Positions 26,528 to 34,468 of a stretch of DNA of 64,000 bases are shown here, piece after piece (within the stretch, counting starts at the first letter, position 1; every line of letters begins with the position of its first letter). The position numbers and the translations under genes are program-made. A model generated the notes under the pieces. The model saw only the letters and a program-made list of their open reading frames with translations, had not been told where the DNA came from and did not search any database. The stretch comes from Streptococcus porcinus. Lineage in GTDB: Bacteria > Bacillota > Bacilli > Lactobacillales > Streptococcaceae. Location of the stretch: assembly GCF_900475415.1 (NCBI RefSeq), contig NZ_LS483388.1:201501-265500 (forward strand). The letters are read 5' to 3'.

Positions 26528-26837
26528 ATGACCACAACATTATATTTTATTCGCCATGCTGAACCGAATTATGGTAACCATAATGATCGACTAAGAAAAT
26601 TGAGTGATAGAGGGGTAAAACTTTAGTGGACAAATTCTCTGTAATTTCGATTGATTAATTCTATGGTAGTCCTTTGTCATTGGCGCAGATGGGACTGCAC
26701 TCCCAACAATTATTAATTATTATAAACCAGAGTTTGGTTTTACAGAATTTGCTGCAGTCAAGCATCTATTTCCGTGATAGTTAAGTTTGAATTTAATGGC
26801 ATAGAGCTAGAGAAAATAAGCACTTTAGACGAATAGG
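26528..26837 (+). pseudogene. Histidine phosphatase (phosphoglycerate mutase family) remnant
   Basis: A good ribosome site (AAAAGGAG) precedes ATG at 26528 and MTTTLYFIRHAEPNYGNHNDR, with the catalytic RHAEPN of the histidine phosphatase superfamily. The frame stops after 32 codons. Further on, 26671-26834 still encodes family C-terminal sequence (IGADGTALPTIINYYKPEFGF, then after stop codons KFEFNGIELEKI). The middle of the gene has been deleted and several stops have accumulated, so it is dead. Confidence 0.65.
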
Positions 26838-26883
26838 CCGAAAAAATTTATCTAGTGTAACGAGAGTTACGAGCTAAATGTAA

Positions 26884-26920
26884 AAAAAAGCCGCTTAGGT
26901 GTATTTCTAAGCGACTTTTT
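26884..26920. terminator. Terminator of the DNase gene
   Basis: AAAAAG-C-CGCTTAG pairs with CTAAGCG-A-CTTTTT around a short loop. On the minus strand it lies just after the DNase stop codon and carries a T run. Confidence 0.8.
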
Positions 26921-26926
26921 ATTGTG

Positions 26927-27685
26927 TTAGTTTTTAGGAGTTGCAGTACCAGTCAAGTAATCGAGATTAACGTTAGGAGCAGAATTTTCTAAGACTACTG
27001 TTATAACACCATTTTCATCGATACGTTCTTTATCGCTGTTTAATCTTATAGGTAGTAACTTACCAGATGCATCAATACCAACATATTGCAATTCGATTTG
27101 ACGAGGAAGGAGTTCATTACCTTGATAGATTGGGGTTACTTTATAGTCTAACCAAAAATCAGGATGTAATGCAAGCCAAGAGTCTAAACGATTTTCATAG
27201 TATAGCATACCGTCAGGATTACTGTCGTTTGTTCCAGTATAAGCTCCGGTATTTAGCCAAGCAGTCATAGTCACTAGGTTTCTAGGCTCATCATTTAAGC
27301 CGCAGAATTGATAGCCAACTAAATGACCACGGTTCATTACCCATGCTTTTTTTGTTCCATCTCCATATGGAAATTGATAGTTATGCCACCCTACAGGGTC
27401 ATAATTTATTTTAGTACGTTTATCTTTTGTTTCATGTCTGTCTTGAAGTTGTATGTGCGAAGAAGTAGCGCGGTGTAGATTATCTAATTCATTAAGTTGT
27501 AGTTGATACTGCCCCGTAAATGGAAGTATTTTATTCGATATAGAGCTCGGAGAATGCGAGTTTGCGTGTGCTACGTTTGGATAGGTCAGTATTCTATCGG
27601 CGTCAACGCTTGTCGTCGTTATAGAAAGGGAAAGTAATAATAAAACAACAGTAAGCAAACTTGTCTTTTGTTTAGATAATTTCAT
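26927..27685 (-). CDS. Secreted streptodornase-type DNase (DNA/RNA non-specific endonuclease)
   Basis: A 252-residue secreted nuclease with a signal peptide (residues 1-29, ending SVDA). The His-Asn finger active site is at MNRGHLVGYQFCGLNDEPRN: His121 is the likely general base and the following Asn residues bind the metal. The block continues with NLVTMTAWLNTG, seen in Spd3-type streptococcal DNases. It is not the Spd/MF protein that neighbours speB in S. pyogenes, which has a different sequence. It would degrade neutrophil extracellular traps. An extended -10 (TGGTATACT; complement of 27751-27759) lies 66 bases upstream. Confidence 0.88.
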   Translation of the reverse strand: MKLSKQKTSLLTVVLLLLSLSITTTSVDADRILTYPNVAHANSHSPSSISNKILPFTGQYQLQLNELDNLHRATSSHIQLQDRHETKDKRTKINYDPVGWHNYQFPYGDGTKKAWVMNRGHLVGYQFCGLNDEPRNLVTMTAWLNTGAYTGTNDSNPDGMLYYENRLDSWLALHPDFWLDYKVTPIYQGNELLPRQIELQYVGIDASGKLLPIRLNSDKERIDENGVITVVLENSAPNVNLDYLTGTATPKN

Positions 27686-28075
27686 GATAACACCTAAACC
27701 TTTCCGATTTTAGCTTTTAGAGTGGATCAATTATTGCACTTTACTAGTTAAGTATACCACTTTTAATTAAAAAAACATGACATTAATAAAATTAATTTAA
27801 TACAAATATTGCTCTAAATGTTCTTTTATTTTAATTTTATGATCAAAAAAACGCTTCCATATAACATATTTTTATAATAATCACTTTTTAAAAAAATCTT
27901 TCTGTCATCAACGAAAAAATTGGGGGGAGAAATCGTCATGGTCAGATTATTGTAATTTTTCCTACATTTGTCCATCTGCTGTAGTAAATCTTTCAATATC
28001 AACTAAAAATTAAGTTAACTTAATTTTTATATTACAAACAATAAAATAAAATTATTCGGCATATCTAAATTTATC
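27686..28075. other. AT-rich gene-free stretch
   Basis: The left part holds the divergent DNase promoter (TATACT complement at 27751-27756). From about 27780 to 28075 I see only AT-rich sequence with poly-A/T tracts and many stops in all frames; no gene is supported. Confidence 0.6.
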
Positions 28076-28129
28076 TTGAAAGCTTCTAAACTTTGTGTTA
28101 CTATACTTACTAAGCGGAGCCTTAGTAAG
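28076..28129 (+). promoter_or_regulatory. Promoter with a perfect inverted repeat at the start site
   Basis: TTGAAA (28076-28081), 17 bases, TACTAT (28099-28104) form a promoter. A perfect 9-base inverted repeat, CTTACTAAG (28106-28114) and CTTAGTAAG (28121-28129), spans the expected start of transcription near 28111. It could be an operator or the 5' hairpin of an RNA. Confidence 0.55.
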
Positions 28130-28285
28130 TTCCACTCGATTCAAGAAAGTTTCGTTTAACTTTATAAAACATGTGGGGGTGAAGTAGGAGATGACTTCCT
28201 TCCAGAAAACAGAAGACATTACCAGAAACATCCCAATTGTGGTCGAATTTTGATAAATCAGTGCCCCTATTGGGAGGCTTTTTTG
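28111..28285 (+). ncRNA. Candidate small RNA or regulatory leader upstream of the LRR surface protein
   Basis: A transcript of about 175 bases is predicted from the promoter above to a terminator-like element at 28263-28284 (GCCCCTATTGGGAGGC followed by six T). The arm TCCCAAT (28231-28237) can pair with ATTGGGA (28269-28275) and would compete with the terminator stem, an attenuator-like design. A 20-codon ORF (28191-28253) with GGGGGTG and AGGAG upstream lies inside. I cannot assign a known RNA family; FasX should be tested. Confidence 0.4.
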
Positions 28286-28468
28286 GTGCTCGAAATCATG
28301 TCATTTTCTTATAGATTTAAAAAAGGAACTAAATTGTAGGGTTGATGATAAAGAGACAGAGAACTGTGGCATCAAGCACAAAAAAGTATCAGTCTGGAAT
28401 AGTTTAAGGATGCTATTACCAGTCAATTATGAGTGGAAAAAATTGGCTTTTAGAAAGGTTTTACCACA

Positions 28469-31400
28469 ATGAAAAAACATATTAAAACGATTGCCTTGAC
28501 TCTTACTACAGTATCTGTAGTTGTTCACTGCCAAGAGGTTTATGGCTTGGAAAAAGAAGAAGTGCCAAAGCACGCGCAGACTCCACCAACATCGCATGAT
28601 GATTGGTTTGAAGAAACTGACCGTAGAGACAATCTAGATGGCAATAAAGAATTATCTTCTCTTGATTCAACTGTTACCGATTTATTTTCTGATGAGAGTA
28701 GTTCGCATCCTCAGGCAATAGCAGAGGTTACTACCAAATCAACTGAAGAACCTTCTGAAAGAGTAAAAGAGGAGAAAGATCAATCTGCAGCAAAAAGCCA
28801 ATCTGAAGTCAAAGCTGAACAAGACAAAGAAGCAGATGTTCCAGATAAGAAGGATACTTTACCATCTACTTGGGAAGTAACAGATTTTATCACTAGGGGG
28901 GATACTCTTGTTGGTTTTTCAAAATCAGGAATTGAGAAATTATCTCATACCAGTCATCTCATTTTGCCTAGTCAAGCAGCAGATGGCACGCCTTTAACCC
29001 AAGTAGCTAGTTTTGCATTTACCCCAGATAAAAAAACAGCAATTGCAGAGTATACAAGTAGGTTAGGAGAAAATGGAGAGACTAGTCATTTGGATGTTTC
29101 TAAGAGAGAAATCATTAATGAAGGTGAAATCTTTAATGCTTATCTGATAACTAAGGTCACGATTCCAAACGGCTATAAGCATATAGGCTCAGATGCTTTT
29201 GTAGATAATAAAAATATTTCTGAAATTAACTTACCAAATAGCCTTGAAAGCATTTCTGACTATGCTTTTGCCCATATGTCTTTAAAACACGTAACCTTAC
29301 CAGATAACCTAAAAACCATTGGAGAGTTAGCATTCTTTGATAATCAGATTACAGGTAAACTTTATTTGCCTATGAGGTTAACTCGCTTAGCAGAACGGGC
29401 CTTCAAATCGAACCACATTCAAACAATTGAGTTTGGTGGAGACAAACTAAAAAGCATAGGAGAAGCTTGTTTCCAAGATAATGCTTTGACAAATGTGACC
29501 TTACCTGACGGTTTGGAAAAAATAGAATCAGAAGCTTTTACAGGCAATCCAGGGGATGACAGTTATAACAATTATGTTGTTTTATGGACAAAGTCAGGTC
29601 AAAATCCTCATCAACTTGCGACAGAAAATGTTTATATCAATCCAGATAAGTCTTTACGGCATGAGAATCAGGATCTTGATTATAGTAAATGGTTGGAAGA
29701 AGATTTTACCTACCAAAAAAATGTAGTTACTGGATTCTCCGCTAAGGGCTTGCAAAAAGTGAGACACAATAAGTCTTTAGAAATTCCCAAGCAGCATAAG
29801 GGAATAATCATTACTGAGATTGGGGATAATGCCTTTCGTAATGTTGATTTTTACAATAAGGCCTTACGGAAGTATGATTTAGAAGAAGTGAAATTGCCAC
29901 CTACTATCAGAAAAATTGGAGCTTTTGCTTTTCAATCTAATAGTCTCAAAACATTTGAAGCTAGTGAAAATTTAGAAGAAATCAAAGATGGTGCATTTAT
30001 GAATAATCGTCTGGAGATTTTGGAGCTAAACGAAAAACTTACAACAATTGGTGATGCAGCTTTCCATATTAATCATATTTATGCTATTGTTATTCCTGAA
30101 TCGGTACAGAAAATAGGGCGTTCAGCCTTTCGGCAAAATGGTGCACAGAACCTGATGTTTATGGGAGATAAGGTTGAGTCTCTTGGCGAGATGGCCTTTC
30201 TCTCAAATGCTCTTGAGAGTTTGGATCTTTCTGCGCAAAAGCAACTAAGAGAAATTCCTATTCAAGCTTTTTCAGACAATGCACTAAGGGAAGTTATTTT
30301 GCCCCCAGCTCTTCAATCAATCCGCGAGGAAGCATTTAAAAAGAATCATCTGAAAGAATTGAATGCTTCATCGACACTATCCTATGTTGCCTTTAATGCG
30401 TTAGATGAAAATGATGGTGACGATTACTTTGGTAAAAAAGTGGTGGTTAAAACGGTTGATAATTCACACCCCTTAGCAGATGGTGATCATTTTATTGTTG
30501 ACCCGACAAAATTATCAAAAACCACAACAGATATTGAAAAAATATTAAAAAGAATTGATCAGCTACCTTATCAAGAGCTTCGTCAAACAACCCAAAATCA
30601 GTTTAAAGAAATAGCTGCTGCAGGCAGAATATTACAGGCCAAAAAGAATCTTAGTCAAGGAGAGAAGCTGAAGTTTATTCAGGAAGCTCAGCTCTTCCTT
30701 GATCGTCTTTTACTAGACAGACTCTTAGCCAATGCAGAAAAAGTCCTAGTATCTAAAAAAGGAGCGGAGAATACTCGCCTTCTTGAGAGAACTGCTGACA
30801 AAGCTAGATTAGCGTATAATAACAGTGCTGTTAAGAAGTCTAAACTTAGACGTTTAGAAAAAGAGTTGGATTTGTTGACAGGTTTAGTTGAAGGGAAGGG
30901 GCCTTTAGCGCATGCGAAAATGGTTCAAGGTGTTTACTTGTTAAAAACCCCCTTACCTTTACCTGAATATTATATTGGTTTAAATGTCTATTTTGATCAA
31001 TCGGGAAAGATAATTTATGTGCTTGACATGAGTGATACAATCGGTGAAGGTCAAAAAGATGATTATGGTAATCCGATTGCGAATGTAGACGAAGATAACG
31101 AAGGGTATCACGCACTAGCGATAGAAACTTTGACAGATTACGAAGGACTTAATATTAAAGATATTTTGGAGAGCAATCTTGATCAGCTTAAGTCTATTCG
31201 CCAAGTTCCACTGGCAAGTCATCATAGAGTTGGAATTTTTCAAGCTATCCGTAATGCAGCTTCAGATGCAGAACAATTAATACCTAAAACGGATAAGCAC
31301 CATCAGCAATCAAGGCCAACTTATTCGGAAAGATCAAAAGCTGGCGATTCTCAAGTTCATTCTGACAGGACTGAATTACAATCCAGCCAACAACTCATTA

Positions 31401-31576
31401 AGTCGCATCTTTCAGGACTACTGCCTAAAACAGCTTCTGAAAAGAATCTGATTTATGGCGTTTTAGGTTATCTCAGTCTAGCTCTGCTTTTTCTAATAAC
31501 CCTAGGGAGAAAAGGAAGTGTTTCAAAAATCTTTAACACTAGCGATAGCACCCAAAAAGAAGTCCAAGGTGAATGA
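28469..31576 (+). CDS. Leucine-rich repeat (BspA-type) cell surface protein
   Basis: A 1035-residue surface protein with signal peptide 1-26, an acidic/Lys-Glu-rich spacer to about 130 and two blocks of BspA/Treponema-type leucine-rich repeats (about 230-370 and 430-640). The repeats have units such as IGSDAFVDNKNISEINLPNSL, IGDAAFHINHIYAIVIPESV and LKTIGELAFFDNQI. A helical region follows, and the C-terminus has LPKTA, a hydrophobic helix and a charged tail. LPKTA is not a perfect LPXTG, so sortase recognition is uncertain. It resembles an LRR protein I recall from S. pyogenes (SPy0843), whose partner is not known to me. The leader region 28.1-28.3 kb may regulate it. Confidence 0.8.
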   Translation: MKKHIKTIALTLTTVSVVVHCQEVYGLEKEEVPKHAQTPPTSHDDWFEETDRRDNLDGNKELSSLDSTVTDLFSDESSSHPQAIAEVTTKSTEEPSERVKEEKDQSAAKSQSEVKAEQDKEADVPDKKDTLPSTWEVTDFITRGDTLVGFSKSGIEKLSHTSHLILPSQAADGTPLTQVASFAFTPDKKTAIAEYTSRLGENGETSHLDVSKREIINEGEIFNAYLITKVTIPNGYKHIGSDAFVDNKNISEINLPNSLESISDYAFAHMSLKHVTLPDNLKTIGELAFFDNQITGKLYLPMRLTRLAERAFKSNHIQTIEFGGDKLKSIGEACFQDNALTNVTLPDGLEKIESEAFTGNPGDDSYNNYVVLWTKSGQNPHQLATENVYINPDKSLRHENQDLDYSKWLEEDFTYQKNVVTGFSAKGLQKVRHNKSLEIPKQHKGIIITEIGDNAFRNVDFYNKALRKYDLEEVKLPPTIRKIGAFAFQSNSLKTFEASENLEEIKDGAFMNNRLEILELNEKLTTIGDAAFHINHIYAIVIPESVQKIGRSAFRQNGAQNLMFMGDKVESLGEMAFLSNALESLDLSAQKQLREIPIQAFSDNALREVILPPALQSIREEAFKKNHLKELNASSTLSYVAFNALDENDGDDYFGKKVVVKTVDNSHPLADGDHFIVDPTKLSKTTTDIEKILKRIDQLPYQELRQTTQNQFKEIAAAGRILQAKKNLSQGEKLKFIQEAQLFLDRLLLDRLLANAEKVLVSKKGAENTRLLERTADKARLAYNNSAVKKSKLRRLEKELDLLTGLVEGKGPLAHAKMVQGVYLLKTPLPLPEYYIGLNVYFDQSGKIIYVLDMSDTIGEGQKDDYGNPIANVDEDNEGYHALAIETLTDYEGLNIKDILESNLDQLKSIRQVPLASHHRVGIFQAIRNAASDAEQLIPKTDKHHQQSRPTYSERSKAGDSQVHSDRTELQSSQQLIKSHLSGLLPKTASEKNLIYGVLGYLSLALLFLITLGRKGSVSKIFNTSDSTQKEVQGE

Positions 31577-31615
31577 CCGTGGGCAATAATTGAATAAACA
31601 GTAAATAGATACCTT

Positions 31616-31646
31616 AAAAAGCCTTAGATACTCGAAGGCTTTTTAA
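31616..31646. terminator. Terminator after the LRR gene
   Basis: AAAAAGCCTT (31616-31625) pairs with AAGGCTTTTT (31635-31644) around a nine-base loop. Confidence 0.85.
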
Positions 31647-31883
31647 AATTTTCTATGCGAAGGAGAATGAATAACTTCTTTAAAAGGTCGCTCACATTTC
31701 TCTCATTTATTATTAAAAAATCAGAACTAATAAGTATTAATAAGATTACTATTTTTACCTTAGCGACCTCATGCTAAGTCAATACTGGCTTGTGTTTTAT
31801 CTATTAAGGATAATTCGTTATTGAAATTAAGTGAGATAAGCATTAATTTACTTCTATATTTTTGCTCATATCAAAGGAAAGGG
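31647..31883. other. Gene-free stretch upstream of sag
   Basis: About 240 bases of AT-rich sequence between the LRR terminator and the sag promoter. No ORF with a ribosome site or convincing repeat is seen. Regulatory protein sites for the sag promoter would be expected here, but I cannot identify them. Confidence 0.5.
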
Positions 31884-31912
31884 TTTACATTTTAATCTTT
31901 TTTTACTATAAT
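31884..31912 (+). promoter_or_regulatory. sag operon promoter
   Basis: TTTACA (31884-31889) and a perfect TATAAT (31907-31912) are spaced 17 bases apart. The sagA start lies 145 bases downstream, leaving a long untranslated leader; in S. pyogenes the sagA transcript (pel) has also been reported to act as a regulatory RNA. Confidence 0.85.
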
Positions 31913-32056
31913 TAAGTGATAAGAGTTGGATGCTTGTCACGTTACAATAGTACAAGAGCTAGCCTTGTCTTGTAATAACTCTTTTTAAGGGGCTTTAAAG
32001 ACAAGTTCATTGGATTCTTATCAGTTGTTTATTTGTTAGATAAGGGGGTAAGCGTT

Positions 32057-32221
32057 ATGTTAAAATTTACTTCAAATATTTTAGCTACTAGTGTAGCTGA
32101 AACAACTCAAGTTGCTCCTGGGGGCTGCTGTTGCTGCTGTTGCTGTACTTGTTGCTGGGCTACTAATATTGGAACTGGTAGCGCTCAAGGTGGTAGCGGA
32201 AGCCTTACACCAGGTAAATAA
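32057..32221 (+). CDS. sagA: Streptolysin S precursor peptide SagA
   Basis: A 54-residue precursor of the cytolysin streptolysin S. The leader (MLKFTSNILATSVAETTQVA, then the PGG cleavage region) matches known SagA proteins. The core starts with seven cysteines, then T, CC and WATNIGTGSAQGGSGSLTPGK. Cys, Ser and Thr are converted to azoles by SagBCD. S. pyogenes SagA as I recall it has six cysteines, then TCC and FSIATGSGNSQGG, ending SYTPGK, so the core differs in cysteine number and just after the cysteine block. ATG at 32057 is chosen because it follows GGGGGT and gives the conserved leader start; an upstream TTG is not needed. Confidence 0.97.
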   Translation: MLKFTSNILATSVAETTQVAPGGCCCCCCCTCCWATNIGTGSAQGGSGSLTPGK

Positions 32222-32443
32222 TTGATTTTGCATCTCTATGGGGTAATGATATCAGAGTAATTAGTTTGCTAGCGACTACGTTACTATTAGTAATAACTCT
32301 GTTGATTGTGATTTGCCATAGAGATGTGAGGACATATGAGGCAAGATAATCATTTTGGTTATGGTGTCTCTAGGTAGTTAGCAGGTACTGAACAGTACCT
32401 GCTGATTACCAATGTTTTATAGAATGAGATAGGAAAGATAGAT
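32222..32443 (+). terminator. sagA-sagB hairpin region (partial terminator/processing)
   Basis: Two structures lie between sagA and sagB. CATCTCTATGG (32231-32241) pairs perfectly with CCATAGAGATG (32316-32326), enclosing about 75 bases. AGCAGGTACTG (32380-32390) pairs with CAGTACCTGCT (32393-32403) around a two-base loop, without a strong T run. In S. pyogenes partial termination here lets sagA be made in excess over the modification genes; the same is inferred. Confidence 0.7.
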
Positions 32444-33394
32444 ATGCCATTTTTTGCGAAAGAAAAAAATTTTTTGAACAATCGTTCCTCATTAACTCCA
32501 GAAAAGGCAAGGCAATTATTTGAATTTAACACCAACCACTTATCTTTTTCAGGCTATCATCATCAGACGGTACTAAAAACGTCGAAGCAGTTGGTTGCTC
32601 AACATTTGATGCCTAATGAGACCGATAATCTTAGTCAACGCTTTTTGATGAATTACAAGACTAATAATAATTACCTGGGATTTGAAGCTAGTGTTGTTGA
32701 GTTCTTTACAGATTCTGCTGTTGCAACCTTTTCAAGTAGTGAGTTTTTTGAAAGTCAGGATAATATTATCCCTTTGCCAAAACCTACTAAACTGGCAGCA
32801 GCTTTATCAACTTGTATTACAAAAAGAAGAAGTTATCGTCAGTTCTCAGATAAAGAGATGCCCTTCCAGGATCTAGCTAATTTACTTTACTATGCTTGTG
32901 GGGTAAGTTCAGAATCATCTGTTAAAGAAGGAAATACAGAGGAGGTGACCTTTAGAAATTGTGCTTCTGGTGGTGGATTATACCCTATTAGTTTGCTTTT
33001 CTTTGCTAGGAATGTCACTGACCTTAAGGACGGTTTTTATGAATACTTACCTTATCAACATGCTTTAAGGTGTCACCAGCTTGGCCCTGAGGAAGATATC
33101 AGAGCCTTTGCTGAGTATGGCGCTGTGAAAGCTGAAAATTGTAATCTTATTATTATCTATGTGTATCACTATATCAAAAATACGCGTAAATACGGCAATC
33201 AGGCTACAGCTTACGCCTTTATTGAATCAGGGGAGATTGCTCAAAATATTCAATTAACAGCAACAGCCTTGGTTTATGGCAGTATTGATATTGGAGGCTA
33301 TAATAAGGAATACCTCCAAGAAAAGTTAGGTTTAGATGGAATAGGTCAACATGTGATTCACATGACACTTGTAGGAAATAAGGAGTCTCAATGA
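32444..33394 (+). CDS. sagB: SagB, FMN-dependent azoline dehydrogenase
   Basis: A 316-residue nitroreductase-fold enzyme that oxidises azolines to azoles in streptolysin S maturation. The conserved flavin-binding segment TKRRSYRQFSDKEMP (about residue 125), NCASGGGLYPI and IGGYNKEYL near the C-terminus are typical of McbC-type thiazole oxidases. The start is ATG at 32444 after AGGAAAG. Its stop overlaps the sagC start (ATGA). It works with SagC and SagD as one complex. Confidence 0.95.
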   Translation: MPFFAKEKNFLNNRSSLTPEKARQLFEFNTNHLSFSGYHHQTVLKTSKQLVAQHLMPNETDNLSQRFLMNYKTNNNYLGFEASVVEFFTDSAVATFSSSEFFESQDNIIPLPKPTKLAAALSTCITKRRSYRQFSDKEMPFQDLANLLYYACGVSSESSVKEGNTEEVTFRNCASGGGLYPISLLFFARNVTDLKDGFYEYLPYQHALRCHQLGPEEDIRAFAEYGAVKAENCNLIIIYVYHYIKNTRKYGNQATAYAFIESGEIAQNIQLTATALVYGSIDIGGYNKEYLQEKLGLDGIGQHVIHMTLVGNKESQ

Positions 33395-34455
33395 AATATC
33401 AACTCAACAGTAATGTTCGTATTGTCCAGTTTCAGGACACCTTTTGCTTTAGAAAAGGTATCTGGGATTTTAACGAAGCGGTTCTAGACATTGCGCAAGA
33501 ACCTCAAGAATTACAAGGTGCTTATCGGGAAATAGTATCGCAGTTTATTAAAGGAGTAGCAGTTGATACTGATCACTATGAAAGTCAATTAGACCCCGAG
33601 CAGTTTGCTAAATTAACGGAAGTTATGACAGCTTTGTACTATAATGATGTTATCATGCATGAAGATGACTACGCCCTTGAAGAAAATGTTATGAAAGTCT
33701 TTATGGGGAATTATCACTTTATGGCTCAGACAGGACACACTATAGATACAAGTCCAGTTTTATTTATCAGTGATTCGACCTATGTTAACGAATCAGCACT
33801 ATTATTAGCTAGTCAGCTGCAGTTGAACTTGCAAACAGCCAGTGATGATTTAAAAATGCTTATCCAAGAAACTGATGTCTGCTCTCGTTTGGATGCTTTG
33901 GCACATCATCGTCATATGAAGTGTTTGTCAGAAGCATTAGAGGGATATCAAAGTATTGTTGTTTGCCAAGAGAGATTAAATATTATGATGTTGCGTCATC
34001 TTAATGAAATTAGTGTGTCCCTTGGAAAACAACTCGTATTAGGCTTTGTGGATGGACCATTTTTACATGTTTGTACCTTGAACCCTCCTCATAGTGCTGA
34101 TTTTGACAGTTTAGAACGAAGGGTTTTAGCACGTTTGCAAGACCACGCACTCTACCAACATTTTGCTAACCAAGTATTACCAGCGACGCAAACCGTTAGT
34201 CAAGCTTATTTACCTCTATTGAATGTTTTAATGAATTTAGTCGTCAGCGAAGCTTTCATTATTGCTCATACAGGAAGCTCAAAATTTGAAGGTCGATTGT
34301 TAAGTATTTATATACCAACTCTTGAAATTCAAGTTCAAGATATCTTGAAGATGTCTAATTCCCAATCTCAAGGGGCTCTAGCTAAGTTAAAATATGAGGA
34401 TCAACAAATTTCAACCCGTGAGATGATTAAAGCACTCCTTAATGAAGAGCAGTAA
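33391..34455 (+). CDS. sagC: SagC, cyclodehydratase E1-like component
   Basis: A 354-residue protein in the position and of the length of SagC, the ocin-ThiF/E1-like partner that binds the SagA leader and activates the YcaO protein SagD. Sequence motifs are weak, as expected for this diverged family, so the call rests mainly on operon position, translational overlap with sagB and size. The N-terminus MKYQLNSNVRIVQFQDTFCF fits a leader-binding (PqqD-like) fold. Confidence 0.92.
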   Translation: MKYQLNSNVRIVQFQDTFCFRKGIWDFNEAVLDIAQEPQELQGAYREIVSQFIKGVAVDTDHYESQLDPEQFAKLTEVMTALYYNDVIMHEDDYALEENVMKVFMGNYHFMAQTGHTIDTSPVLFISDSTYVNESALLLASQLQLNLQTASDDLKMLIQETDVCSRLDALAHHRHMKCLSEALEGYQSIVVCQERLNIMMLRHLNEISVSLGKQLVLGFVDGPFLHVCTLNPPHSADFDSLERRVLARLQDHALYQHFANQVLPATQTVSQAYLPLLNVLMNLVVSEAFIIAHTGSSKFEGRLLSIYIPTLEIQVQDILKMSNSQSQGALAKLKYEDQQISTREMIKALLNEEQ

Positions 34456-34468
34456 GGAGGTAAGGGTT

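Noticed and set aside
27780..28075. Possible regulator-binding region upstream of the DNase and LRR genes
   Set aside because: Only AT-rich sequence and A/T tracts are seen; no palindrome or repeat stands out enough to report.
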